From assembly GCF_003013405.1 (NCBI RefSeq), contig NZ_PXZL01000010.1, forward strand, positions 62,001-126,000: a DNA stretch of 64,000 nt, read 5' to 3'. The stretch comes from Brevibacillus formosus (GTDB taxonomy: Bacteria > Bacillota > Bacilli > Brevibacillales > Brevibacillaceae). Below are positions 24,438 through 32,567 of this stretch, one piece after another. Numbering within the stretch: position 1 is the stretch's first letter; each line of letters opens with the position of its first letter. Position numbers and translations under genes: made by a program. The notes under the pieces were generated by a model. It had not been told where the DNA came from. It did no database searches and saw nothing but the letters and a program-made list of their open reading frames with translations.

Positions 24438-24718
24438 ATGGCAACAGAGAGTGTGAAAAGCCAGGTATTTGCCCAACTTGGGTTGTCAGTTATCTGAAGC
24501 CAAACTCCTTGGAGGTTATAACCAGCACGTATTTAAGGTAAACCGTGGTGAAAAGCTTGTGCTCAAAATAGAAGAGGGATTAGCCGCCACCGAGTAAGGT
24601 GTCTTAACTGAATATGATGAACATGGGCTGCGTGTGGTGAGGCCCCACAAGTATTTGGACGATATGCGAATATCTTTACAGAATGGAGAATCTTACTTGG
24701 GGTTTCCATTCGGATAAT
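24438..24718 (+). pseudogene. Decayed aminoglycoside-phosphotransferase-like gene
   Basis: An ATG with GAGGGG upstream opens MATESVKSQVFAQLGLS, then the frame shifts near 24488. The next frame reads LSEAKLLGGYNQHVFKVNRG and EKLVLKIEEGLAATE up to a stop at 24595. The same frame continues after the stop with LTEYDEHGLRVVRPHKYLDD and ISLQNGESYLGFPFG. These pieces match in order the N-terminal lobe of APH/choline-kinase-like phosphotransferases. The catalytic C-terminal lobe is missing: stops end the frame at 24718 and a terminator follows. So there is a frameshift, an internal stop and a large 3' loss. Confidence 0.8.
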
Positions 24719-24722
24719 AGAA

Positions 24723-24754
24723 AAAAGGGGCGAGCCTGTTGCTCGTCCCTTTTG
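24723..24754 (-). terminator. Terminator of the pit operon
   Basis: Stem AAAAGGGGCGAGC / GCTCGTCCCTTTT with a six-T run on the minus strand, directly after the pit stop; usable in both directions. Confidence 0.85.
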
Positions 24755-24757
24755 CAT

Positions 24758-25765
24758 TTAGATAAAAACATGTAGCAACAAATAGGTGGCTGCAGCGAGC
24801 AGGGCAGAGATCGGCAGTGTAATAAACCAGGTGATCACGATGCGTTTGGCAACGCCCCAATTGACGCTTTTTAGCCGTTTGGCTGCACCGACCCCCATGA
24901 TCCCGGAAGAGATGACGTGGGTTGAGCTAACAGGCAAGCCTAACTGCGTAAAGGTAAAAATGATCGAAGACGAGGTGAGATCGGCAGTGGCCCCATTAAT
25001 GGGTTCAATCTTGGTGATTTTGCCCCCGACCGTCTTGATGATTTTCCAGCCTCCGACAGAGGTTCCCAATCCCATCGCAAGCGCACAAATGAACTGTACC
25101 CAGAAAGGAATCGTGCTCGTATCTGCATGCAGGTCAGCGGCTACAAGCGCGAACACGATAATGCCCATGGCTTTCTGTGCGTCATTCGTTCCATGGGTAA
25201 AGGATTGCAGGGCCGCCGTGAAAATCTGAAAGAAGCGAAATCCCCGGTTGACCTTGGTAGGGGGAATCATGATCCGACTGAAAATGAAATAAACCAATTT
25301 CATCATGAGGTAAGCGGCAACCAGCGCGATAACTGGTGACATAATAAGCGCTTGAAAGATTTTTAAAAAACCGGCCCAGTTAATGTGCGCACTCCCGGCG
25401 GAAGCGAGGACTGCACCTACGAGTGAGCCGATGAGAGCGTGAGACGAACTGCTGGGGATACCGTACCACCACGTAATCAAATTCCAAAGGATCGCAGCCA
25501 AGAGAGCAGCCATGACCACAAGCACACCGAATTCCAGCTTGGCTGGATCGGCGATATCTCCACCGATCGTTTTGGCGACTCCAGTAAATGTCAGGGCACC
25601 GATAAAGTTCATGATAGCTGCCAGACCAATGGCAATTTTAGGTGGGAGAGCTTTGGTGGATACGGTGGTTGCGATGGCATTGGCAGTGTCGTGAAACCCG
25701 TTGATGAAATCAAAGGAAACAGCCAAAATGATAACGGCAATAACAAGGGGAAGGCTCGTTTGCAT
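24758..25765 (-). CDS. pit: Inorganic phosphate transporter, PiT family
   Basis: 335 residues, about 10 membrane helices with the two inverted PiT signatures (FDFINGFHDTANAIAT near residue 19 and FTHGTNDAQKAMG near 190). It carries metal-phosphate with H+ into the cell by secondary transport. AAGGAG lies 10 bases before the ATG. It is the second gene after a DUF47 protein, the usual Pit partner. A terminator follows. Confidence 0.95.
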   Translation of the reverse strand: MQTSLPLVIAVIILAVSFDFINGFHDTANAIATTVSTKALPPKIAIGLAAIMNFIGALTFTGVAKTIGGDIADPAKLEFGVLVVMAALLAAILWNLITWWYGIPSSSSHALIGSLVGAVLASAGSAHINWAGFLKIFQALIMSPVIALVAAYLMMKLVYFIFSRIMIPPTKVNRGFRFFQIFTAALQSFTHGTNDAQKAMGIIVFALVAADLHADTSTIPFWVQFICALAMGLGTSVGGWKIIKTVGGKITKIEPINGATADLTSSSIIFTFTQLGLPVSSTHVISSGIMGVGAAKRLKSVNWGVAKRIVITWFITLPISALLAAATYLLLHVFI

Positions 25766-25783
25766 GAAAGTAGGTCTCCTTGT

Positions 25784-26401
25784 TTAAGAGTTGCCCATGA
25801 TCACGGATTCCATCGCATCCGCGACATCCTCGCAATGATCCATGACATCTTCGAGCACTTCGTAGACCTCTTTGAGCTGCATAATGTGAATCGGATCGCT
25901 CGAGGTTTTGAATAATTGCCGGATGCTCTCCCGCACCAATTCATCCCCTTCGCTTTCCAAATCGTTAATGCGGATGATGTACTCCTTCATAGCGGACAAC
26001 TTTTGCTTTTGGAGCAGTTCGATGGCGAGAAGAATTTGCTTGGTAGCTTCTTCGATGAGTTGACCGAATCGCACCATCGTTTGATCTGGTTCCATGATGT
26101 CGTATATATAGAGCCGCGAAGCACAAAATTCCAACCCGTCCAGCACATCATCCAGCTTGACGGCAAGGTCCAGAACATCCTCACGCTCGATGGCGGTAAT
26201 GAATGTCTTGTTGATTTGCACGATAATTTCATGGATGAGCTTGTCGCCTTTTGTTTCGTACTCTTTCATTTCTGTAGAAAAGGTTTTGACAGTCTCTAGT
26301 GAAGTAATTTTGTATTCATTAAAATAGATCGCCGTCTGATGCACATTTTTCGCAATCTCATACAAGTCATCCAAGAGTGCATCCGATTTGGTAAAAAGCA
26401 T
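25784..26401 (-). CDS. DUF47 (PhoU-like) protein, Pit accessory
   Basis: 205 residues, all helical, PhoU-like, with repeated acidic motifs (YETKGDKLIHEI, LESEGDELVRES, MDHCEDVADAME). DUF47 proteins are encoded with Pit transporters and are thought to control them. The start at 26401 has GGAGG 8 bases upstream; an ATG 25 codons earlier lacks a ribosome site. Pit begins 18 bp downstream, so they form an operon. Confidence 0.92.
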   Translation of the reverse strand: MLFTKSDALLDDLYEIAKNVHQTAIYFNEYKITSLETVKTFSTEMKEYETKGDKLIHEIIVQINKTFITAIEREDVLDLAVKLDDVLDGLEFCASRLYIYDIMEPDQTMVRFGQLIEEATKQILLAIELLQKQKLSAMKEYIIRINDLESEGDELVRESIRQLFKTSSDPIHIMQLKEVYEVLEDVMDHCEDVADAMESVIMGNS

Positions 26402-26483
26402 TGAACAAACCTCCACTTCGAAAACCCGAATAGGAGTATTTTGAGTGGAGGAGGTGGGGATTATGCACTTTTTCACGAACTCT

Positions 26484-27098
26484 TTACGAGATAAATAGCT
26501 GGGCTGCCATATAGACAGCTACTCCCCACATAATCACAGCTGAAATCATGTTGAGGCCGCGCTGTAATTTTCCAGAACGGTCCAATCGTCCTGCCGTACG
26601 ACCAGCTACGGACAGGCCGAAAAACCAGAAGCAGGATACGAGGATGCAGGCAATCGTAAAACCCCATTTTTCTGTTCCGGTGTAGCTGAGTGAACTGGTG
26701 CCGATCACCCCGATCGTGTCGAGAATCGCATGCGGGTTCAACAAAGAAACTGAGGCAGCAAACATGATTTGTTTTTTTGCCGAAAAGCGCTCCTTTTCTC
26801 CATCCTCCGTATTGGGACGGCTACTCCACGTTAAATATCCCATGTACACCAAAAAGAAAAAGCCGACGACATATAGAATCGTTTTTAGCCATGTGACTGT
26901 CAATACGACCAAAGAGACTCCCAATACCGCCAATAAAATAAGCAGGGTATCGCAGAGTGCCGCAGTCAGTACGGCGGGCATGGCGCGAAGTAATGTAGGC
27001 TGTAGAGCCCCCTGATTAAAAACGAAAACATTTTGTGCGCCGAGCGGTAAAATAAGTCCAAAAGCTAGCACAAAGCCGTGCAAAATCGCTTCCAGCAT
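26484..27098 (-). CDS. LysE/ArgO family amino-acid exporter
   Basis: 204 residues, six membrane helices, with the family signatures LILPLGAQNVFVFNQG near the N-terminus and SLLNPHAILDT in the middle. Members export basic amino acids such as lysine or arginine. GGGGAGG precedes the ATG. It is divergent from a MocR regulator, which probably controls it. Confidence 0.92.
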   Translation of the reverse strand: MLEAILHGFVLAFGLILPLGAQNVFVFNQGALQPTLLRAMPAVLTAALCDTLLILLAVLGVSLVVLTVTWLKTILYVVGFFFLVYMGYLTWSSRPNTEDGEKERFSAKKQIMFAASVSLLNPHAILDTIGVIGTSSLSYTGTEKWGFTIACILVSCFWFFGLSVAGRTAGRLDRSGKLQRGLNMISAVIMWGVAVYMAAQLFIS

Positions 27099-27188
27099 GA
27101 TGGTTTCCTCCCCGTGTCTCTCTCAATGCAAAGGTCGTTTTGCATTACTGCCATTATTCACGGTTGTGAATCCGTTGTCTCCAGCCAA

Positions 27189-27222
27189 TTGGTTTACATC
27201 CAAACCAACCAATTTGTACAAT
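27189..27222 (+). promoter_or_regulatory. Inverted repeat and promoter between lysE and mocR genes
   Basis: TTGGTTT-N6-AAACCAA (27189-27208), perfect, overlapping the -35 of a likely promoter for the MocR gene (TTTACA 27193-27198, 18 bp, TACAAT 27217-27222). A related CCAATT lies on each side. Candidate site for autoregulation and exporter control. Confidence 0.6.
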
Positions 27223-27246
27223 GATAAGACGAGGAGGAATGTACCT

Positions 27247-28695
27247 GTGCTGACGATAGACTGGAAGCCGGACAAGTCATCTGACATACCGATCTACGCG
27301 CAGATCGTGGCATATATCAAGGGGAAAATTGCAGGCGGAGATTGGCCAATCAATAGTAAATTGCCAACACAAAGAGCGTTGGCGCAAGCCTTTGATGTAA
27401 ATCGCAGTACGGTGGTGACGGCGTTGGAAGAGCTGAAAGCGGATGGCTTCATTGAAGCAACAGTAGGCAGTGGCTCCGTCGTCAGCAACAACACGTGGTC
27501 CTTATTGACGACCGTACCGCCACCGAATTGGCTGGGCTACGTGGAGGCAGGAGCCCATCTCCCCAATTCGCCGACGATTCAAGATATCAATCGTTATGAG
27601 CCAGACCCGAGGTACATTCGTTTGGGGACAGGTGAGCTGTCGCCAAGCTTGATTCCTGTTGCGGAGATGGAAGAGGTCATGGCTAGCTTGCAGGGCAAAT
27701 TGACTCATCTCGGTTATTCGGAGCCAAAAGGGCTGTTGCCTTTGCGTGAGGCGATCAGCAATCATTTGCGGAGCAGGGGGATCGAAGCTTCACCGGCGTC
27801 TATTTTGGTCGTTTCGGGGGCCCTTCAAGCCTTGCAGTTGATATCGATTGGCATCCTTCACCGTGGATCTGCCATCTTGCTCGAACAACCTTCGTATTTA
27901 TTCTCTCTGCCTTTGTTTCAATCATCGGGAATGCGGCTGGTTGGTGTACCGATGGATACGGAAGGAATCTCGCCCCAAGTGCTGACGAGACAAAAACAGG
28001 CGCATAACGCGGCGCTTCTCTATACGATCTCGGCTTTCCACAATCCGACTGGGATTAGTATGTCAGAGATCCGAAGGGAGCAAGTGCTGGCCGCATGCGA
28101 GCGGGAGAGACTGCCTGTGCTGGAAGACGATGTTTATGGAGAATTGTGGTTAGACGAACCGGGACCATTGCCTTTGAAGGCGAGGGATCAGAGCGGGTTG
28201 GTCTTGTATTTGGGCAGCTTGTCCAAAACTCTTAGTCCTGGACTGCGGATTGGCTGGATTGTAGGGCCAGAGCCTGTCATTGAACGTCTCGCGGATGTGA
28301 AAATGCAGACAGATTACGGAGCGAGTGCTATTTCCCAATGGGTAGCGACAGAATGGCTCACAAGCGATAGATATTCCCGGCATCTGGATCGCCTGAGAAC
28401 CGCTCTGCGACACAGAAGGGACAGGATGTGCGAATGTCTTACTCGCTGGTTTGGCGATCTGGCAGATTGGCGTATTCCACATGGCGGTTTTTATATTTGG
28501 CTACGTCTGCATCAGGCGGTTTCGATGCGCAAGCTTTTTACGGAAGCATTGGCAAAAGGGGTCCTGTTAAATCCAGGCTTTGTATATGATCAAACGGATA
28601 GTCATCATCTTCGCTTGTCCTACGTGTACGCAGAGGAAGCCGACATGGAAAAGGCGCTATTTGTAATAGCGCAGCTCCTGCGTAGCAGGGGGTAA
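27247..28695 (+). CDS. MocR-type regulator (GntR domain + aminotransferase domain)
   Basis: 482 residues from a GTG start with GAGGAGG 9 bases upstream. The N-terminal GntR winged helix (about 10-80, KLPTQRALAQAFDVNRSTVV) is joined to a fold-type I aminotransferase domain (about 110-480). The PLP lysine is in YLGSLSKTLSPGLRIGW, and SAFHNPTG and DDVYGEL are typical. MocR proteins use PLP as sensor cofactor and usually control a neighbouring gene for amino-acid or vitamin metabolism. The divergent LysE-type exporter is the obvious target. Confidence 0.93.
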   Translation: MLTIDWKPDKSSDIPIYAQIVAYIKGKIAGGDWPINSKLPTQRALAQAFDVNRSTVVTALEELKADGFIEATVGSGSVVSNNTWSLLTTVPPPNWLGYVEAGAHLPNSPTIQDINRYEPDPRYIRLGTGELSPSLIPVAEMEEVMASLQGKLTHLGYSEPKGLLPLREAISNHLRSRGIEASPASILVVSGALQALQLISIGILHRGSAILLEQPSYLFSLPLFQSSGMRLVGVPMDTEGISPQVLTRQKQAHNAALLYTISAFHNPTGISMSEIRREQVLAACERERLPVLEDDVYGELWLDEPGPLPLKARDQSGLVLYLGSLSKTLSPGLRIGWIVGPEPVIERLADVKMQTDYGASAISQWVATEWLTSDRYSRHLDRLRTALRHRRDRMCECLTRWFGDLADWRIPHGGFYIWLRLHQAVSMRKLFTEALAKGVLLNPGFVYDQTDSHHLRLSYVYAEEADMEKALFVIAQLLRSRG

Positions 28696-28700
28696 TGGAA

Positions 28701-28731
28701 AGAAGACACCCGCTTCTGTCAGGTGTCTTCT
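28701..28731. terminator. Shared hairpin between mocR-type gene and coat gene
   Basis: AGAAGACACC (28701-28710) and its complement ending at 28731, between two converging genes; T content is modest on both sides. Confidence 0.6.
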
Positions 28732-28736
28732 GCTAT

Positions 28737-29069
28737 TTAATGATAAGGGAACTGCGTGGAGTACCCGTTAAACTGCTGATAAGCTTGCTGCAGTTGTTGC
28801 TGTTCGGCAGCCTCCAGCTTGTACCATCCCTTTTGGAACATGAGATTAAAAGCATCGCGGGCTGATTGATGGGTTTCATTCAAAATTTGCAGCATGTCAT
28901 CATAAAGCTGCTGATGGCTGGCTTCACGAACGGCGACGTTAAAGTTATCCGTCAAGTATTTGCAGGTAGCCAAACAATCGTTGAGATAATCACGATCGTT
29001 CATTTGCGGACCTTTTACTTGTGGCAGTTGACCGGATTGCGGATTGGCGATCTGGTTTTGGTTTGGCAT
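28737..29069 (-). CDS. Spore coat protein, CotF-like
   Basis: 110 residues. The CotF-type helical region is clear: MNDRDYLNDCLATCKYLTDN near residue 23, then NETHQSARDAFNLMFQKGWY. The ends are rich in Gln, Asn and Pro. It is expected in the outer coat of the spore. GGGAGGA lies upstream of the ATG. It follows another coat-type gene by 13 bp, so the two form an operon. Confidence 0.9.
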   Translation of the reverse strand: MPNQNQIANPQSGQLPQVKGPQMNDRDYLNDCLATCKYLTDNFNVAVREASHQQLYDDMLQILNETHQSARDAFNLMFQKGWYKLEAAEQQQLQQAYQQFNGYSTQFPYH

Positions 29070-29082
29070 CCCGATTCCTCCC

Positions 29083-29409
29083 TTATTGCATTTGATGTTG
29101 TGGTTGGGATTGCTGTTGCTGTTGCTGGGACTGTGTCTGCGGAATGGTCGCCATCACTGCGGTGTTGTTGTTTTGCAGGTGACTCAGCAGTTTCTGGTAG
29201 TGTCGCTGGTGCATTTGACCTTGCTGTTCCAGACATTGCTTGACCTGGGGATCAGTAGCTTGCTGTGCGAAAGCATGCAGTTTTTTGAAAGCGATCAGTT
29301 CCCATGACAAAGCATCCTTGAGATAGCTCAAGTCCTTTGTTGAAATGACCTTAGGCGGTTCGGGAATTGGAGCTTGAGTAAAGGGCTTGGAAGACAGGAT
29401 GGATGGCAT
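29083..29409 (-). CDS. Coat-associated ferritin-like helical protein (CotF-related)
   Basis: 108 residues: a Pro-rich N-terminal segment, a helical pair (KDLSYLKDALSWELIAFKKL and LEQQGQMHQRHYQKLLSHLQ) and a C-terminus of Gln repeats. This matches small coat-associated proteins found in tandem with CotF-like genes. The start at 29409 has AAGGAG 7 bases upstream; the earlier ATG has none. First gene of a two-gene coat operon. The CAG/CAA-rich tail is a low-complexity tract. Confidence 0.8.
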   Translation of the reverse strand: MPSILSSKPFTQAPIPEPPKVISTKDLSYLKDALSWELIAFKKLHAFAQQATDPQVKQCLEQQGQMHQRHYQKLLSHLQNNNTAVMATIPQTQSQQQQQQSQPQHQMQ

Positions 29410-29484
29410 CGGGTTGCTCCTTTCAGATGGAATCATGTATAGGATGAGCAACAAGTCAGGATGTAACCCATGAGGATTGCAGCC

Positions 29485-29515
29485 AAAAAAAATCCGGTCA
29501 CAAAGGACCGGATTA
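29485..29515 (-). terminator. Terminator overlapping the P-loop gene stop
   Basis: AATCCGGTC / GACCGGATT stem with an eight-T run on the minus strand. The stop codon of the gene (29513-29515) is inside the stem. Confidence 0.9.
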
Positions 29516-30319
29516 GGTTAGCTCCAGCGAAGAAACGACGATGTCGATGCTGGCGGGAGCGATATTGAGACAATATTGAGCTTCTTTGTATAACGTAGAT
29601 TGAAGATCCTGGATAAGTGCAGGAATATTTGTCATGTAAGGCAGTTTAAGAGCAATCGAAACCTGAAACCGGGGCAAATCCTCAAAGGAGGAGACGATTT
29701 TGACCACATATTGGACCTCGTCAAACTGGTCGCAGGTCGCTTGCACGATTTTTCGCAACACCTGAGAATGAATCATGATGCGTCCGCCTGAAAACGGAGG
29801 ATGAACCACGGTGGTTTCCCCAATGACTTCTTTTTTCGAGCTAAAAATCTGTTGGGCTGAAGAGATGAGGCGCTGAAGGAAATCTTTTTCTACCTCCACA
29901 CGGGGAATCGGTATCGTGTGCTTGCCCATTGTTTCCCGCACGTAGCGTGCAGCCTCGATTTCCTGCGGCGGCTTGATGGATTCAATCGGGATGAAGTCCA
30001 CCTGAAAAGGCAAATGCAGCGCTTCGACGATACGACCAATCATCCGCTGTGAAGTTCCTAACACGAGCAGTCGGCCTGGTTGAATCTCGCCAAGACTTCG
30101 TCGTACTTCTTCAGCGTGCTCCTTATAATGAAAAATAGCTCGTTTTACTGCCTGAATTTTTGTCTTCTCATATTTGGCAGAGGTTCCGGCCACCTTGCGT
30201 CCTTGGTAAATCAGGATGCCATCATCAATAATGGCGTCGATGTTCATTCGGTGAGCAAGTTCTAATGCACTGGTGCTTTTTCCTGTTCCACTGGTGCCGT
30301 ACAAGGCGTAAATTTCCAT
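29513..30319 (-). CDS. P-loop NTPase fused to an Asp23-like domain
   Basis: 268 residues. The N-terminal half has a Walker A GTSGTGKST at residues 8-16 and a nucleotide-binding fold (LLVLGTSQRMIGRIVEAL). The last about 100 residues, from VHPPFSGGRIMIHSQVL to the end, have the alternating strand-helix pattern of Asp23/alkaline-shock domains (IALKLPYMTNIPALIQDLQ). GGAGG precedes the ATG, and TATAAT on the minus strand (30369-30364) marks a likely own promoter. Such fusions occur in Bacillales as uncharacterised ATPases; the role is unknown. Next to proBAC but with a separate promoter. Confidence 0.75.
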   Translation of the reverse strand: MEIYALYGTSGTGKSTSALELAHRMNIDAIIDDGILIYQGRKVAGTSAKYEKTKIQAVKRAIFHYKEHAEEVRRSLGEIQPGRLLVLGTSQRMIGRIVEALHLPFQVDFIPIESIKPPQEIEAARYVRETMGKHTIPIPRVEVEKDFLQRLISSAQQIFSSKKEVIGETTVVHPPFSGGRIMIHSQVLRKIVQATCDQFDEVQYVVKIVSSFEDLPRFQVSIALKLPYMTNIPALIQDLQSTLYKEAQYCLNIAPASIDIVVSSLELT

Positions 30320-30397
30320 GGGACCTCCTTCGTCATTTTTCTCGACTATGCTTGATCTTTTCTATTATACATGACAAGGAAGGGGGACAAAACGACT

Positions 30398-31240
30398 TTA
30401 CTGGTATTGTGCCCCCATCTCCCGCGATCTTTCCGCAGCACGCAGGATGGCTGCCGTGACGGCCTCCTGGAATTGATAGGCTTCCAATATTTCCAGCCCT
30501 GCCTGTGTCGTTCCACCCGGACTCGTTACTTTTTGGCGGAGAATAGAGGGCTCTTCGCGTGTATCGAGGAGCATATGTGCCGCGCCAATCACGGTTTGCA
30601 GCGTTAATTGGCGTGCCATTTCCCGATCCAGCCCCGCTGTGGCACCTGCCCCCATCATGGCTTCTACCAAATAGTAAATATAAGCAGGACCACTTCCAGA
30701 CAACCCAGTAATGATGTCCAGCTCTTCCTCGGCGACTTCATATACGGTGCCAATTGCTTCGAAAAGTTTGGTGGCCAGCTCGCGATGCTCTTCTTGGACA
30801 AAAGGATTCGCGGACAGCCCTGTAGCAGACAGACCAACCGCAGACGATGTATTGGGCATCGTGCGGATAATCGGGCACTCTGCGCCGAGCCACTCTCCGA
30901 TCAAGCTGGTAGAGACTCCAGCAACTACTGAAATGATCAATTGGTCGGAACGAACGACCCCACGCAAATCCTGCAAAGCCTCTGCTGCATCCTTTGGCTT
31001 GATGGCCAAAATCAAAATATCGGAAGTACGGACTACCTCAAATTTGTCCTGGGTAGCAGTTATCCCGTAGTCATTTGCCAACTGTTCCAAACGCTCCATA
31101 TTGTTGCGGTTCGTGACAGAAATACGCTCAGAAGGGAGTAAGCCTTTCTTTACAATACCGGAAAGCATGGCCTCCACGATCGAGCCTGCACCGAGAAAAC
31201 CGATCCGCCCTTCTGTAATCGCTGTTGCTTGGTTACTCAT
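30398..31240 (-). CDS. proC: Pyrroline-5-carboxylate reductase
   Basis: 280 residues. Final step of proline synthesis, NADPH-dependent reduction of pyrroline-5-carboxylate. Seen: N-terminal Rossmann motif GFLGAGSIVEAML, IRTMPNTSS, and the signature stretch SGSGPAYIYYLVEAM with VTSPGGTTQAGL. GGGAGGG precedes the ATG. Third gene of proB-proA-proC, 20 bp after proA. Confidence 0.96.
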   Translation of the reverse strand: MSNQATAITEGRIGFLGAGSIVEAMLSGIVKKGLLPSERISVTNRNNMERLEQLANDYGITATQDKFEVVRTSDILILAIKPKDAAEALQDLRGVVRSDQLIISVVAGVSTSLIGEWLGAECPIIRTMPNTSSAVGLSATGLSANPFVQEEHRELATKLFEAIGTVYEVAEEELDIITGLSGSGPAYIYYLVEAMMGAGATAGLDREMARQLTLQTVIGAAHMLLDTREEPSILRQKVTSPGGTTQAGLEILEAYQFQEAVTAAILRAAERSREMGAQYQ

Positions 31241-31260
31241 GGTGATTCCCTCCCTTTGGA

Positions 31261-32529
31261 CTATCGGATTTGGCCGTTTCCGCGTACGACATACTTGTAA
31301 GAAGTGAGCGCTGGCAAGCCCATCGGCCCACGAGCGTGAAGCTTTTGCGTGCTGATGCCGATCTCGGCACCGAAGCCGAATTCTCCACCATCGGTAAAGC
31401 GGGTAGAGGCGTTGTGATAAACCGCTGTTGCATCGATCGCAGTCAAAAACTGACGGGCTGCGATTTCATCTTCCGTTACGATTGCCTCGGAATGGCCGGA
31501 AGTATGCGCTGTAATATGTTCAATGGCCTCGCTCAGGTTATCGACAGTGCGAACGGCCAGAATCAGCGAAGAGTATTCCGTGTCCCAGTCTTCTGATGTT
31601 GCATGGTGTAGTTGAACAGCGAGGTCGGAATGCAGCTCTAACGTACGCTCACAAGCCCGGAGCTCAACGCCCTTCGCAAGGAGCTTTTGAAGCAAGGCAC
31701 GTTGATTGTCCTGTGGCCAACTGCGGTGCACGAGTAGTGTTTCGGCAGCATTGCATACGGCAGGCCGACTCGTTTTGGCATTGATCACGATGCTTTCAGC
31801 CATGTCATAGTGAGCGGCTTCATCCACATAAATGTGGCAGTTGCCGACCCCTGTTTCGAGTACAGGAACGCTTGCGATTTGCAGAACCCGCTGGATCAGT
31901 CCTGCGCCACCCCGAGGGATGATGACATCGACGAGACCATTGGCGGTGCACAAGTAATCGACAGAAGCATGTTCGGCATAAGGCAAATACTGCACCGCTT
32001 CCGCGTCAAGTCCGGTCGCAGCGAGCGCTTGACGAATACTAGTCACCAACGCGAGGTTGCTGTGAACAGCGCTGTGGCTGCCGCGTAAGACGATCGCATT
32101 GCCCGTTTTGATCGCGATAGCTGCTGCGTCAACGGTGACGTTCGGTCTGGCTTCGTATACCATTCCAATGACGCCGAGAGGGACGCGGATTTGTTCGATG
32201 AAAAGTCCGTTTGGGCGTGTCCACGAGTTGATTCGTTCCCCAACCGGATCATCGAGGGATACCAGCTGCGTCAGGCTATCCACGAGCTGTGCCATTCGCT
32301 CCGGCGTCAACAGGAGACGATCCAGATAGGAGGCAGGCTGGCCGTCTGCTTCCGCGGTGACAATGTCCTTGGCGTTTTCGGAGAGAATGACAGCCTGATC
32401 AGCCAGCAGCTGGTGGCCGATTGCGAGGAGCACCTCGTCTTTTTCTTTGCGAGAGAGTATGGCCATTTTTCGTGAAGCCTGTTTGGCCAGGCTTATTTGT
32501 GCGTGCACTTTTTTCTTCAAGTCTTCCAT
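31261..32529 (-). CDS. proA: Glutamate-5-semialdehyde dehydrogenase (gamma-glutamyl phosphate reductase)
   Basis: 422 residues. Second step of proline synthesis, NADPH-dependent reduction of glutamyl-5-phosphate. ALDH-like fold; visible signatures PLGVIGMVYEARPNVT, GNAIVLRGSHSA, and the active-site Cys in SRPAVCNAAETLLVH. It lies 38 bp after proB, with GGAGT-type ribosome site, and is followed by proC. Confidence 0.97.
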   Translation of the reverse strand: MEDLKKKVHAQISLAKQASRKMAILSRKEKDEVLLAIGHQLLADQAVILSENAKDIVTAEADGQPASYLDRLLLTPERMAQLVDSLTQLVSLDDPVGERINSWTRPNGLFIEQIRVPLGVIGMVYEARPNVTVDAAAIAIKTGNAIVLRGSHSAVHSNLALVTSIRQALAATGLDAEAVQYLPYAEHASVDYLCTANGLVDVIIPRGGAGLIQRVLQIASVPVLETGVGNCHIYVDEAAHYDMAESIVINAKTSRPAVCNAAETLLVHRSWPQDNQRALLQKLLAKGVELRACERTLELHSDLAVQLHHATSEDWDTEYSSLILAVRTVDNLSEAIEHITAHTSGHSEAIVTEDEIAARQFLTAIDATAVYHNASTRFTDGGEFGFGAEIGISTQKLHARGPMGLPALTSYKYVVRGNGQIR

Positions 32530-32567
32530 GGTTTCTCCAACTCCTTTTTTTATCTACATGGATTCAT

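Noticed and set aside
29083-29160. CAG/CAA-rich tract as a tandem DNA repeat
   Set aside because: It encodes the Gln-rich tail of the coat-type protein; the codons are mixed and there is no separate repeat unit.
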